Source of the DNA: Rachycentron canadum
Lineage: Eukaryota; Chordata; Actinopteri; Carangiformes; Rachycentridae
Length of the DNA stretch: 64,000 nt
Direction of reading: 5' to 3'
Assembly (NCBI GenBank): GCA_038496675.1
Contig: CM076669.1
Coordinates: 5,206,671 to 5,270,670, forward strand
Shown here one piece after another: positions 24,001 through 37,849 of the stretch; the first letter of the stretch is position 1; every line of letters begins with the position of its first letter. A model generated the notes under the pieces. The model ran no database searches, was not told the origin of the DNA, and was given only the letters and a program-made list of their open reading frames with translations. The translations under genes were made by a program, and so were the position numbers.

Positions 24001-26890
24001 ATCATTGCTTTCCCTCCCCTGACTCTCCCGCTCTCTTTCTCACCTACATCTTTTTGTGTGCCTTTTATCTTCCCTGCCAGCCTCGGTATCCATCATTTCA
24101 GTGTCGCTACCGCTGAATGGCTCCCCACTACATGCAGACAACCCTGGTGCCTTCAGTGGACCAATTAGAAATGCATCTATATGTTCATCTCCAAACACTG
24201 TATGTACTTCCCCTTTGTAAATACGGATAAAGTGCCTCCTGTCCTGCCTCTTATCTTCTGCTGTACTGTAGCTTCAACAGCGCCCTTCAAATGTAAAAGA
24301 ACGAGAAAGCTCCTTGCGTTACCTAAATCCCTAAGCGCTGTTTATCTGAAAGGGAAGTTATATAAGTAGATTTATGATGTGTTCTCGCTGATCTTCTGGA
24401 GTGTCTTGCAGGTTTGAAAAATGCCAGATTCTCTATCTGCAATAAGAAAATAAGCTTTGTTAAATATCTCACGGCGATTACATCATTAGAGAGAGAGGAG
24501 GAGAGGAGCTCTTATTTGCCAGCCTCATACCCGTTATTTCAAGGGATCATACTATTTTCTCCAAAACTATCAAAATAATATGCTAAATAATGGATAAGAT
24601 GTCAGAAGTAACATATAATTTAAATTATGAGAATAGTCTAAAAAAAAAAAAAAAATACCTGTGATTAAAATGAAAAATTAAAACACCCAGGACAGGATAT
24701 TAATAGATATCTTTTTTTGTTCATTCCTTCAGTTTTAATGGTCTTGATAAACTACTGAAACTATCATGATTTCCTATCTATTTTTTATCTAACTTTGTCT
24801 GACACCAATAAGATAAAAAATCCCAACAGAAATTAATAAGACAGAGCTTTGATGTTGAGGGAAAAAAGGTTTAGGATTTCATTGGACAACAGTATCTGAG
24901 TCATAAATCAGCAGGGCCCGTCTTTAAAGACACCATCACACAGGCAGGTGGTGTGGTGTTCTGCTCGCAGCTATGTTAATTAAATGCTAAATAAAGCCAC
25001 ACTATGATTTGAAATTACATTTCATTCTACATAAGCAATTACTGGTTAATCAAATACTTGGTGGGGGGATACCTGATTGACTGGCTGATGAAGCTTGTTA
25101 TTATATACCAAGGACGGGCAGGTTACAGATAGCCCCTTGGGGTTTGGTCACGAAGGTGCGTCACTCAAGTGGCACCTAACTTTGTGATGCAGGAAAGAAG
25201 AGGTAATCCGTTTGTTGGCACTGAGCCTCGTGTTAACACATCCTCCTCTTGTTCGTGTGTGTGTACTTCCTTTTAATGTTTTGTTGTTTTCTGTTGGTAA
25301 CGTTGCCCAAGGCTGTCGAGTCAGCTGGTCGGATTGTTCATGTTTCCAATTTACTCCAAAGCAACATTTCAGATTTTCATGGTCCACAGAGGATAACGTC
25401 CAATTTGTAATTCCCAACAATATCGACCATTTTGATCTGAAAGGAACCTTAAAGACTGACTGATACGCAGAAAACTTCGAATGTAATAATACATATTTAC
25501 TGAAGGGCATTCATGTTCCTCAGAGGACACACATGTTCAACACTTTCACGTTGCCAGTGGAATAAAACCCTTTTGGTTTTGTGAACATCTGTGGGTGCTG
25601 TTAAGTCATTCACGTTCCTGGGCTCCGTTTCCAGCACCCACAGGTGGAGGAAGAGTATATGATGCCTCATCAGGAGGATGCAGCCTACTTTATGTTGCAT
25701 GTGCGTGGCTGCAAACATCTTAGGACGTAGAATAATACCCAGCAGAGATTTCAATTAGGTTAAACATACATAATTGATAAAGTGAAGAAATAACTTTAGT
25801 GGCCTAAGAAGATCATAAGCAGATGTGGTGAATATATACACAGTGTTCTTCAGTATCATCATCATCCGTTCTGCAACCTGTACGTTCTTATTCATTATGC
25901 ACGCTACCATCCACAACGTAATACTTTCACTTAAGTGCAATTTAATGACCTTGGCTGTACCAGTAATTATTACAGTATGCTGCTTCTCTACTTATCATAT
26001 AAGGTTATTAATAAATAATGACGTTTATCCTCCATAAGATCAGTCTCTTGTCTTCAGTGCCAAAGCTCTCTGCCTCCTCATCTCCACCAGCTCCATCACG
26101 CTCCCTCCCCCACTATTCACATCAGCCTCCATAATGCCCCACCGTGCTCTACAGCGCTTTCCACAGTTACATGCATACTCAAAAATGTCCACAGTTTTCT
26201 TTACTGTTTCAAGTCTCCTGTCTATACAAAGTGTGTTAAGATCAGGTCATTTTCATGAAATTCATCACAGAATGTATAATACTAACTTTATAGCTACTGA
26301 AAAAAATATTTTAAAAGAGATGTATTCAAGGCTTGAGGGAGGAAAAAAAAAATTTAAAAGAAACATTTCTTTTCAAAACTTTTCAAACAAGTTTTCAACT
26401 CTTGAAAAAATAAAACGAAAGATAAAAAGACACGAAAGGTTTGCTCTTAGCTGCTCCCCTGTTTAACTCGTAGTATTTCATTTTTACATTTCAGTTTTAG
26501 TCTGGATCCAAAGCGCTGCAGAGCACTGAATCAGCTCCGATCGGCTAAAATGACGTGATTTTGATACAGGTAAATATGATATTTTATTTTGATGTATGTG
26601 TCACTTGAGCTTGGGAAGTTTTTTTTGGCAGTTTCATAGTGCACTATCTGGATTTTTCTTTTATAGTTTTGTGGAACTTTATCTGAAATTTTGCAATGAA
26701 ATTCACCTTATTCCACGGGAATCGCCACAAAGCGGATTAATTCACATCCCCAAGTTCAGCTTTGGTGAGGGTATTTGCAAATTTTGTGCTGTTATTGTTG
26801 TGACGCTAGAATTTGGAAGGAACAGGGAAATGGAGACTCCAAAACGGCGGAAGTCGTCATATCTTATTTGTCGTTGCATTGTTCGCTTTT
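21030..26890. other. Long unique non-coding stretch
   Basis: Nearly 6 kb with no recognised exon, RNA gene or clear mobile element. Simple sequence includes a short A tract near 24641-24655 and a G-rich run at 23361-23384. Many open frames of 60-120 codons exist on both strands, but none has a domain pattern, and they overlap each other on opposite strands. Confidence 0.55.
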
Positions 26891-26891
26891 T

Positions 26892-27225
26892 TTTAAAGGA
26901 GCTATTTGGAGGTTTAGCTATTGCTGCATAGCCAGCGTTGGCATCAACAGCTGTTTACTAACCAGTCTAGAAGAAACATTGTCGTAAAGCAACGTCATGT
27001 CTTTTACTTTCTTCCACTAAAGTTAGCACGCTAACAAGCCAGCCCTGGCCCGTCTCATCACTTTTCGAAAGCAATTCCAATCTGCCCCGGAGACATAGCG
27101 CTCCACAGAAGGCGTATCATAACCTTTTGTAAAGTAAAGACAATAGCCGAAGCTCTTCACCACCACCCACTCCTGGCAAGAAACCATGTTCTGCAGCAGA
27201 GGAAACTTACAAATAACCAATTTAT
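26892..27225 (+). mobile_element. Short inverted-end element, copy B (best preserved)
   Basis: It starts TTTAAAGGAGCTATTTGGAG and ends AACTTACAAATAACCAATTTA, an imperfect inverted pair, with about 333 bp between the outer edges. Internal blocks shared with the other copies include GCTATTGCTGCATAGCC, CATCAACAGCTGTTTACT, TCTAGAAGAAACATTG, GTTAGCACGCTAAC, ATCTGCCC, CAATAGCCGAAGCTCTTC and GGCAAGAAACCATG. It is non-coding. The left end matches the family terminal sequence best of the four copies. Confidence 0.6.
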
Positions 27226-28513
27226 CCCTCCACTGTCGGAGTGGAAACTGCTCCACAAAAGAGGAATTGATTCGGGGGAAGCATTTGCTGGCACATATAA
27301 GCCTTTTGAATAAATTTTATGAACCGAGCTAATGCTACATTGGAAAGCTAGTTAGTGCACAGAGCTTTATAGTTCCCTCTTCAGCTCTTTGCTAAATGAT
27401 GATGTGGGAAAAGAATGAGATGTGGGCAAAGTAAAAAGAAGCTCAGTGAGATATAATGACCATCTGGCACTGGTTGTTAAGGTTAGTATGTCGGACACAG
27501 TAGTTCACTAACTAACCCTGTGTGAAGACACTAATACACCAAGTTTTTTGAATCTGATATTAGTGTAGATACAGATGAAAATAAGTGAAAAAGATGTGTA
27601 TTTTTTTTTGTTTTGTTTTATAAAGCTTTTTTTGCTTTATATTACATATTAAGACCAACATGTGGTTTATCTGTACTGTACAAGGCCTCTTATATATGTC
27701 ATGATAGAAACACCTTTTAAATTATAATAAAATTCAATACAGTTCCTCTGTGACAGACATTAACCGGAAAACTTTGAGGTTGTTGCTGTGTGGGGTCACA
27801 TTACATAGAAACGTCTTCATGTTGTTTTGTCAGACACGCTGTTTGTTCTATTCGTCTCATGTTCACATGATGCTCATTCTCATTTTAAACCAGCTGTGTA
27901 AAGAAAAAGAAGTTAACACAAACACCTGATTCCCTCCCTCTCCTCTCACCTGCACTGAAGTGTGTCTCTGAGTTGTTGTGTCGCTCTTCTCCAGGTGGAG
28001 GATGGGAAGGCTGCGAGACACAACAGCGTTTGGCAGAGTGAAGGAACAGTGGCGTCCCTGACACCTCCACTTAATTAGCAGCTTTATTCTCCAGCTGCCA
28101 ACATAACTGCTGCTGTTGTCGAAACATTTCTTTTTCCATTTACTCTTTTTTTTTTTTTTTTTTACTGTTCATTCAAAATGTTCATGTAATTTTAGAGTTG
28201 TTGCAAATTTCATCGCGTGACTGTTTTTCTTTAGTTTTTGATAGTGTTTGATTTTGAGTCGCTGGAGTAGAAAAGGTTTTCTGAGGAGAGCAGGTAGAGA
28301 TGCTCTCTCAGCTGTATGTGAATTCTTTGCAAGTTCGTCATGCTGAGAAAATACGAACTGTAACAGACTGCCTGAGTATTTGTCACAGGATTTCATCAGA
28401 TGAATGAAATTCGTATTAGGAGAGAAATGAATAGACTTTTACAGCTATGTGAAAACGAGAGAGAAGTTAGAGGTCTGAGAGGCTTTCGCAATTAGGCCCC
28501 ATTGGGATCAACA

Positions 28514-29060
28514 TACAGTACTGTGCAAAAGTCTTAGGCCACCTTTAGATTTGTTGTTTTAGCAATGCTATAATGACCAGATCTAATCATTTCTCAGTGT
28601 CCTTATTAGAATATAACCAGAAAATACAGGAAGTGTGTATGTAGTATTAAAAACTGAAAAAAATAAATAAATCAGAAAAATCAGCTTCTATAAGCTAAAG
28701 TGGTGAGTATTCATTGTGACCTCCCCCTTACACTTGAGCAACAGCTGGAACCAGGCTCTTAAACCTAAATGGAAGTGAACCCTAATTAATGTCATTGCTA
28801 ACGCCTGTATTTGTCGACTATTTCGTGTCAAACTGATGCTGTGAAAAAGGGTCTGTTGCACCAGGTTTGTGCAGGACGTGCTTGAGCATCGCATACACAC
28901 GTTGAACTCATTGGAAGCTGCTAATACGTATAAGACCAACCATAAGACCAGAATTTGACAGACGTACAATCATCATTTTGCATCAGCAGGGCCACTCTCA
29001 AAGGGAAATCGGCAACACGGCTGCTCTGTACGAGGAGTCATCAAGTGATTGTCAACATCA
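28514..29060 (+). mobile_element. Decayed Tc1-type transposon, 5' part
   Basis: The left edge TACAGTACTGTGCAAAAGTC (28514-28533) matches the terminal repeat of a common fish Tc1 subgroup, recognised from memory, and begins with the expected TA. About 440 bp later, at 28957-29055, the translation reads DRRTIIILHQQGHSQREIGN, the start of a Tc1 transposase DNA-binding helix-turn-helix (the GxSxREIA-type block). Homology stops near 29060. The catalytic DDE region and right end are missing, so it cannot move itself. Confidence 0.7.
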
Positions 29061-32000
29061 GTGCACTGCGGTGCTGTATTTTCATTCCTAAACTCAGACT
29101 GGCAGTCTCTTATTTGATACACTGATGAGACCATGGCAGAAGATTATACAATATAATGTCCAATGACTAATTTCAGCGTTTTTGTGTGTGTTGCTGCGCC
29201 AAAACTTCACATATGGAAATAAAGTGGATTTTTGGGGCTCTCGGTAAAGGGATATCTGAGCCAGGTACCACAAATGTTATGTTTATTTTCACTTGGATGG
29301 TACTTGTCAGGCACAATGCTCATGTAGCAACTGTAAATGAGCCAGTTAGAGTTAGACTAAAATAGCAAAAATGTTCAGTATAAAGCCACCGCTTCAACAT
29401 GATGGTTAGCGACGATGCCTGCTAAATACAGAAAGTAATTAAAGACGAGAAAGGAAAGGAAGAGCAGACGACTGATTAAGACAAGATTTGTGTGTTTATG
29501 TTGTGTTTATGTATACTCTCGTGGTTTAGAAAGAGGCGTGTGACTGTTTTCAGGCAGACAGGTCTATTTCAACAAAACACACACATTAACTAAATGCAGG
29601 AGCCGTTGCTGCATTTCGAGCTGATTCATGAAATATTAGTTAATCGTGTTGTTATTCCAGTGATAAACCAGGTATTTCAGTATTTAATCATCCACTGTAC
29701 AGAGATAACACTGGCAGGAAACTAGCTTACTCAAACCAGAATAGCTGACTGTGAAATCACCCCTCTGAACTTTATTATATTTATTATGTGAATTATATTT
29801 TCATGCCAGTGCCATCGATGGCATTATCCAGCTAAGATATGCTCCGACTCTCTTTTCATGAATCCAATTAATTCATGTAACAGGCGGTTATTTACTGAAA
29901 CCAGTGAGTTTCTCCTCCTCGGCTTCTGGGCCTCACAGAGTCTGTCACCGTCTTTGTTTAGTTTTTCCTTCTTTGTTTTAGACCAGCAGCTAAATCAGTC
30001 CTGCAGAAAATCTTGTCATGTTTTTGTTTGGTTATGATATATCGAGCACCACAGATAAGTGCGTTTTCTTTTGTTTTCTCCCGCAATCTGCACCAGTCAC
30101 CGTTTGACAAATGAGATGAGCCCTGGCGGAGAAAAGCATATACACACATGCCGGTCAGCTGATGTTTAGACAGACACTGAAGCTGCTTTTTAATGAACTA
30201 ATTGTGTCCAGTGTTTACAGTTTAAATCTCATAAATCTATTAATATCTGTTTGTTTTCCATAAAAAAAAAAAAAAAACAGCAAACAAACAAAAAAATAAT
30301 AAAAATCAGGCCAACAACTGGACAGTCATGTCTTCCCCACTCAGATAAGTGATGCATTCATGTTCAAAGACAAACTGGCCACGTTTTCTTATATACAGGA
30401 AGTTATCTTCATCCAAGTATATTGGAGCATAAAGATAGAGAAGAAACTCATTAAATGATTATGTGTGACTTGTTTGGCAACACTGAATAATTCATGCCTA
30501 TTTGATTGCCAGATGTGAAGGATTTATTGGGAGGTGGTGCATCAAGGGAGGAGATGCTTGTCTGGGTTGCTGAAGTTCAAATTCCAAAAAGGTAGAGCGC
30601 TATTTATGTGAAGCACAAAGCCACATTAAACAGCCGCCGAGGAATTCGAATCTGCTTATTCTCCTCATTATCTTTTATTATTTTGTGTCTCTGCATATTT
30701 CCCGTAGCCTTGTTCCACATACTTTCTCTCCGTCCATCAAACGCTTGCTGCTTGCTGCTTCACACTGCTGGTGATACTGGTCTGAAGTCGGTGCCAGCAA
30801 CTCGCCGCTTAGTTCGCCTGCTCTCTATCTGTGGACCACGACTGGTGTCTCCTAGCAACAGCATCTGATACCGTTTCGGTTGCATCCCTCTAAAGAACAA
30901 AAGGAGAATTAGCTTTGAAACACTTAAATTAAGCTCCTCCTATTTGAGTGATTCATTTTCTGTTTTGAGGAGCACACACATTTATTCCTCACAGCAGGGT
31001 AAAGAGATTCTCCTTACTGTTTGTCACTGTGGCGAGGCATCAAAAGGAGCTCATAGAGTCTGCATATGAGCTCTTGAAGTGTTGATTTGAAGAGATCTTT
31101 TGCAGAAACTAACACAACTTGCTGATTGATGCCGCTTGCTGATGCAACAGGACTATACAGAGCACAGCTTATCCTCTCCTCAGCCGGGAGCAGCAGGGGA
31201 GGGGAAGCCGAGTACACCTGTTTGGAGGGGTCATCGGACATCTGGCAATTACGGCAAGTGGTGAGGAGATAATGGCCATTATCTTTATTTCACCAACCTG
31301 CTGGCTCAGTCCACTGCACAGCTCCTTTCAAGACAGCCCATCAGACAACGTCTCACCCATTAGTTTGTCAGCGGGGGGTTACAAACACAAAGGTGACATC
31401 AAATGTAGAAGTCAGGAACTGGCTCAGTACAAAGACTAAGGGGGGGCAATAGGTGAGAGGCTTTCCTGAAAAAGTATGAGCAATAAATAAGCAGCATGTC
31501 CACACATGAAGTCGGCAGGAGAAGAAGGGACGCATGCAAACGTGCTTTTATTAAGGAAAGTGTGAAAAAGGAGATTTCTTTGCTGGAACCCGACTTTCTA
31601 ATGGGAAATTTAACAAAGAGATTAAAAAAAAAAAAAAAAAAGATATGACGCTCAATACTGTTAACTTGTTTGGAAATGATGCTTTGAGAGCTTGAGTGTC
31701 ACTCACAAGCCGTGGAGCTTATTTTAACATGCTGGTACATAAAATCCTTTGGCAGGTGTTTTAGGCATCTTCCCATTTCCCACAAGTTACACCTGCCTGC
31801 TGTTCAACAAAAGTCACATGAGAAACCAGCTGCAGTAGCTGCATTCCAGTCAGCTGTGAGCAATTTCAAAATAAGTCTGCCACAAAAAGAAATGTGGCTG
31901 TTTCATCTCCCTGAGGTTCCGCTTTTTGCTTTTTGTAAACTGGATATGGCAATTGGTGAAGTGCAGTGACAGCTAAATTTTGCATCTGTGCCCGAAAGAT

Positions 32001-35000
32001 CTGAAAAGTTTATATTAAGAAAATAATTGAAAGAGAAGCACGCTCTTAAAAAGAGAGCGCACATAAACACACCTGGAAAAATAAAGCTCCTCTAAACCTT
32101 TAAATGCTTTTTTCCCCCTTCGCTTCTTATCTCCAAAGCTTTCCGCTCCTTATCTTTTTATCCAGCCTGAAACTCTCTGATCTTTGATGCAAGCTGAGGT
32201 TCACCTTTCTGTAGGCACCTTGCGTGATGCTGTTTTCGCTGAGTCAGCAAGTGTCACCGAAACTAGGAATAATACAAGTCCAGTGCAGAAGGAGCACATT
32301 GTTCCCACCAAAAAAAAAAATAGAAAAGAAAACTGCATTCGAGAGATAGAGAGAGAATCAGTATAAATGAAATGCAGGGGGAGAGCTACAATTTTCCTCT
32401 TGGTCCTTGTAAATTCCTCCCGGCATCCTTTCTAAAGCATAAGTTATAATGTTTTCATGGACATTAGTGCCTATGGCCATTAGTGCTAAAGCTTCGGGAC
32501 TGTCCTCAATTACCAATTATGGGGAAACAGGAAGTTGCTGTTCAAAGTAAAGCAAGTGCAAGTTGAGTCAATTGAACCGATTTTTACCAAATGCGGTGAA
32601 GCAACGGGGCGTTAGCCAACAAAGAGCCTGTTAAATCTTGTGGCAGGTCCAAAAAATTGACTTTGAATTTTAACCTTTTTCCACGAAGACTAGCATTTGT
32701 TGTTTGATGTTAGCCTGGGCATAAGTGAAGACTCTCTTGTCGCCTAAGATCAAAATCAAATCAAATCAGATCAAAAGCCATTACCTAAAGACATAGACAA
32801 AGCCAGAAATGTTGCAGAACCTATATCTGAAAATGGCCAAGTTGAAAGAACTACTTAAAGACTATGCTAGTGTTTGTGGCAACACAAGAGAAAACACACG
32901 CCCTTCACGATAACGCTTGTACACCCAATGGTTAAAGTGTCTGTCTCCTATCCAGCGGGGACACCAAATGCTCTGTATCAGTCTGGGCTAACAGCAGAAA
33001 CAGCAGCGTCCAAATTGACAAGCACTCACAGCCTAAAGGCTCACATGGGGGTGGGGGGCAAATGGTCAGGGAGCTCCCATGCAGCGATGCTCTACTGAGA
33101 AGTCTCCTGCCCGGCCTCCATTTATACCTCTTCCACATTCAGGTGCAGGTTAATATAGTGAGAATTGACAGATCAATCTCTGTGCCCTGGTGCTGTGGGG
33201 TAATATATTATGTGTAAGAAGCAAGGGGTTTCTCATAACCCCGAGCTGCATATACAAGCAGTGCAGAGCCCATTCAAAGTGATAAAGGAGGAACATAACA
33301 AATGAGTCAAGGGTATATTTTCAGGCAATAATGAGTAAGGTATTTCATACATTATGTCCAAGAACCCATCGAAATGAAGTAAATACTGTATGTCTCAAAG
33401 CTAGAGGCGTTTGAAAACATTTTAACGACAAAAAAATAATAAAAATCGGCCGTTGTGAGTCCTCACTTCTCCTCTAGGTTGTCTGCAAGTGCTGCAGACT
33501 CAGAAATCTAAGTCAGTGTGAGCTCTTGAATCATTCATGGCTGAGGGCGATCACATAGTTTTCTCCTTTACCCCAGGGTTCAGGGACAGAGCGGGGAGAG
33601 GTTTGAGTTGAGTGGTTTGAGTCGAGTGAGACAGACCCTGATCCCATCCTTGCTGGGAAGCTTGAAATTGCTGTCCTTTTAGCTGGCAGCCAACGGTTCC
33701 TCAGAGCCTTATAGCTCAAAATAAAGCTGGTATCGGGTGTCCTTGATGTAGCTGTGACAAGCAGTGTTGTCATGGAGATTGATATTTTAATGGATGTGTT
33801 TCGAAAATTATGTGACTGATGGTTTCACAGTTTTTGGACACAGAGAATGAGTAGGTTTCACTGAAAATGTATGCATCCATTTTAGCATTTACAAGTTTTT
33901 AAAGACCTTTCTGACATCTCTGTCTCTGGAATGCCAAAATAATTTTGGTTCAATCTCTTCTTCCTCCCCAAATAAAATCATGCATTGAAACGATCATCAG
34001 AGACAACCTGACGGGGTGGGACCCTGGATATACGTCCATCTTGGATGATTTTGGAAGAAATTATTTGTATCCAAAACCAATTATAAAAGACTTTTTTGGA
34101 GAGCAATAAATTACAATGTTGACATTGCTCATAAAATATCATATAAACCAAGTTTGGAAGAATTATTGGATTCAGTGAGTTGACCATCTTCCATACCGTT
34201 GCCCAAACCAACACCTGAGAAAAGGGAAGTAACGAGGGCAAGTAGACGTCACAGTTTTAGAAATAGAGGAAGGATAAAAACATACTCCTTAAGTCAGCAA
34301 CATCTGATACAAAGGTAAAGTATATTTCAAACTTTTTGATGTATTGTTTTAGTCTCAAGTTGAACAAAAGTTCCTCTACTAACAATTTTAATGGTCAAAG
34401 TTCCTGATTTGAGAAAGTTTAGATTCAGATTTTGACCAAACTGACATCATTAATGGGTCTCAGCAGGGCCTGGACACTTATTCCTCTGTATGCAAACAGT
34501 TCTCGCAATGGATGATTGGTCATATGTAGGTTTTTCAATGCTTTACTCATTAATTTGTGCCCTGTAACACTAGAAATGACCACCCATCCACCATATGCAT
34601 TGTTTAGAGGAATCCTTTGTCAGCTATTGGGATATGAGTGAGCCCACTGGGATCCATTAACAGTGACATTACAGAAAAAGCTGCATACCGCAAGCTCTCA
34701 AAACTTCAGTTTGGGCTGTGGAAAAAATAAAAAAGGTTTGTGTGAATTCATTTCTGCCCAGCAGAGCTAAAGTCTGATGTCAGTAAATGTAAATGGCAGG
34801 ACATGCTTGGCTTATTAGTACATGGTATCAGATGATTGGTCTGGGTTGCTTGTGTCTGCTCTCAGCCAGAAGAAATTAATGAGCAGTTGAAGTCTGAAAT
34901 CTGAAACACTGAAACAGCAATCTTGTTTTGACAGATACTAACTTGAATATCCTGGAAAAATTCACTCCGTCTCTTGTGCAGTTTGAAGTTAATAAATTTG

Positions 35001-35950
35001 AGAGTTAGTGATAGATCTGACAACAAAAACAAAGAACACCATTGAGCACTATAAACAATTCATCCGCCCACATACTGCAGACATAATGGCAAGTGCAAGT
35101 GCAGCTAACGCACTGCCTTCGAGTCCAGCTTTTGCTCTTTTAATTACTGTGTCATCATGAGTCTGGGCGAGTTTCTTAGTTGTAAGTTTGCAAGTTTCTC
35201 GATTTTGAAACTTCCTCGCTGTGACAAGTCAGTGTTCCACTATCGGTGCCAAACCCAAAATAGTAACCAATGTCCTTTCAAATGAAGCGTCAGAGGTGAG
35301 GTAAGTTGGCATAACAAGAAATGGAAACAAGGAAAGTGTAATTATTTTTCTCAGGAGCTCTGAAATCAGCTTTTATTCTCTTCTTTTTATTTCGTTCCAG
35401 TTTGCATTGTCTTGCTCACACTCTGTGCTGAGATTTTTCTTCCATTTTCACAGTAGAAGAGACATTTTTTGTTTTTTTTTTTCCCTTACCCTCTTCAGAA
35501 GAATTTTGGCACAGCATTATTTTCAAATAAAGAAGAGAGGGCGCTACTTTGACTTTTATTAGAGCTAACATTTATCTCATTTGGTGACTGTTATATTTCT
35601 CCGTAGAGACAGTCTCATAAAATCTTTGTCCAGGCAGCCAGCCTGTAATGTCGTGTCTATTAAATCAAAGTTTGTAGGAACATTTCCCAGATTCTGTGTA
35701 AAATCATTCTTATACTGAACCATATGGTGGTTTGAGGCGGAAAGCGATGGCCTGGCCTCGATGGATGACACCAACAGATGCTCGCTTTATGACAGTGGAG
35801 AGGGCGTGACAAGTCTGCGACAGTGTTCGCCATAGTCCTTGCAAAATCAGCTGATAAAAGTTGATTTAGATGAATGGCGACAATATATCTCAACTACGGA
35901 TAAAACTGAGCGGTTGCACATGGCACGACACTGTTGGTAGGTCGGCCCGC
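29060..35950. other. Long unique non-coding stretch
   Basis: Almost 7 kb with no recognised gene or clear element. A tract at 30261-30276 and 31624-31641, and a short (ATCAAA)-like run at 32746-32770, are the only simple repeats of note. Open frames are all under 90 codons. Confidence 0.55.
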
Positions 35951-35952
35951 AG

Positions 35953-36705
35953 ATTTGGTCCACACTGGAATATTTCAACAGCTATTGCAAGGAAAGCGAT
36001 GATATTTTATAAAGACGTGCATTGTCCCCAGAGGATGCGTACTAATTGGTGATTCATTGACTTTTCCTCCAATAACACAATGTGTCTGAGCTTTTTCTTA
36101 TTTTTGTCATGTATCCTGACAAAGAAATTTGGTAAATATTTTCACAGGAGAGGTATTATTGGTAAAATGCTTTGTTATTCGGTTGAGGGGATTTAGCAAT
36201 AAGATCAGTACCACTCAGCCTTAACTATAGGATGGATGCCAATGAAACACAGACAGAAACTAAGTGAAAATATGTCATTCATTGTCTATCACAGTCTTAG
36301 TGCACAGATCCAATACCGTCAGCAGCTTGCCCGCCTTTTTGAAGTTTGGCTAAAAAATCTAAATAACAAACAACAACATGCACACAACGTTGCTGATCCA
36401 TCTAATCCAACGCCACCAGCAGCTAAAGGTTTCTCCACTTATCCTCGAGCATATCTCAACATCTGCTTCATGAAGTGGGAGAAAATTTTGCTCGCACGTT
36501 CATTATCCCCAAAGGATGAAGCCTGCTGAGCCTGGTTATCTGACGTTTTCCTTTAGCACCACGAGAAACAACATTTTAATCTTAATGAGCGAAATGCTAG
36601 CAGGCTAACGGGCAATGTGAAGATGGTGACAAAAGCCTGTTAGCATTGTCACTGCCAGTGTGAGCTGAGTACAGACTCACGTAGGTGGTGCTGTGCAAAC
36701 CTCTA
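35953..36705 (+). repeat. Dispersed teleost repeat with internal duplicated units
   Basis: Two related units lie about 480 bp apart. Unit one (35953-36080) runs AATATTTCAACA, GATATTTTATAAAGACGTGC, TTGTCCCCAGAGGATG, then TTGACTTTTCCTCCAATAAC. Unit two (36431-36570) runs CATATCTCAACATCTG, GAAAATTTTGCTCGCACGTTC, TTATCCCCAAAGGATGAA, then GACGTTTTCCTTTAGCACCAC. They are followed by AATGCTAGCAGGCTAAC, AAGATGGTGACA and CTGTTAGCATTGTCACTG (36590-36660). This order is that of an abundant teleost repeat I know from memory. It has no coding capacity; its origin is not assigned. Confidence 0.65.
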
Positions 36706-36959
36706 GTTTTAATCAAATGTCCTATAAGCGTTGCAATAGGCAACTTTTCGATGATGCAGAGCACCAATTATAGCAGCATAGCAGCCTCTCTGTCAGACAA
36801 ACCACACACAGACAAACCCGGCTGCTGAATTTGGAATGGAAAGACTCACACTCAGCCTGCTGGCAGCACCCATGTATAATAGATTAAGACATTTTAGAGG
36901 AATGGGCTAAATCTTTGACAGATATGCTTTATCAAATGAACATTATACGCACCGTTTTT

Positions 36960-37780
36960 TGTTTTTTTTTTCCGAAAAGTTGGACAACCCCAAGGTGGTT
37001 TGCTGAGAGAGGTAATTCCAAAATGGACAGAATTTGATTAAGCACAGAGAAGGGGATGTTAATAAGGATTAATTCAAAGTAGTTTATAATGCTGAAGAAG
37101 TGCTGTGTCATGATTTAAGAACACCAATAATATCTGCACACGCCAAGAAAAACCTTTAAATAAACAACTCCCCGGTTTATCCAAGACGCCCACATTTTTC
37201 AGTTAAAGCTCTCTGGATGCTCATTCTGACATAAACATTTCATAAGTCCTTTCAAACACTGTGGTACTAACTTAGACCCATTGTGTTTTGTTTTAGTGTT
37301 TAATTGTTCTATAATTATCCATTACACAAAGAGCACCCACTCTCTCGCTGGAGCCACTCGACAGGTGTTATTGCGACAAGTTTTTAATAATGCATTTGGA
37401 GATCTGGTGACCCTCTGCAGGAATTTTCAGTCTCGCACATGCTCACACACACACACGTGTATGCACACATATTCCTGCATGCAAAAACACCATCTGCTCC
37501 TCCTGTGCCATCTCCTTACCTTATCTTTATCCCTTCTCCAAGCTGCATGACATACAGTGGAGGGTGTTTTTAGGTGCGAGTGTAGTCAGCCCAGTCTCAT
37601 GTATAATTGCTTTGTGTGACAAAGCTGCAGTCACGTGAGTGTTAGTATGCGCTGCAAATAGGATGCACTGCCTCTGAGGTTTATATACAAGTATCTCTCT
37701 TCTGGTCTGTGCTGATCTGTCTCCAGCAAGCCGTCTGACTCCCGGTCTAACTGCTCTCAGTGGGTACAGCCTCAGGCTGT
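36960..37780. other. Non-coding, CA-rich at 37441-37470
   Basis: Short interrupted CACA tracts; otherwise nothing recognised. Confidence 0.5.
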
Positions 37781-37787
37781 GCTGACT

Positions 37788-37832
37788 CACACACACACAC
37801 ACACACACACAGATACACACACACACATATAC
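37788..37832. repeat. (CA)n microsatellite
   Basis: Twelve CA units, an AGAT interruption, then seven more. Confidence 0.9.
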
Positions 37833-37849
37833 AGTCTGTCTGAGTTAAA

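Noticed and set aside
32746..32770. ATCAAA-type run as a LINE tail
   Set aside because: Too short, with no LINE 3' sequence next to it.
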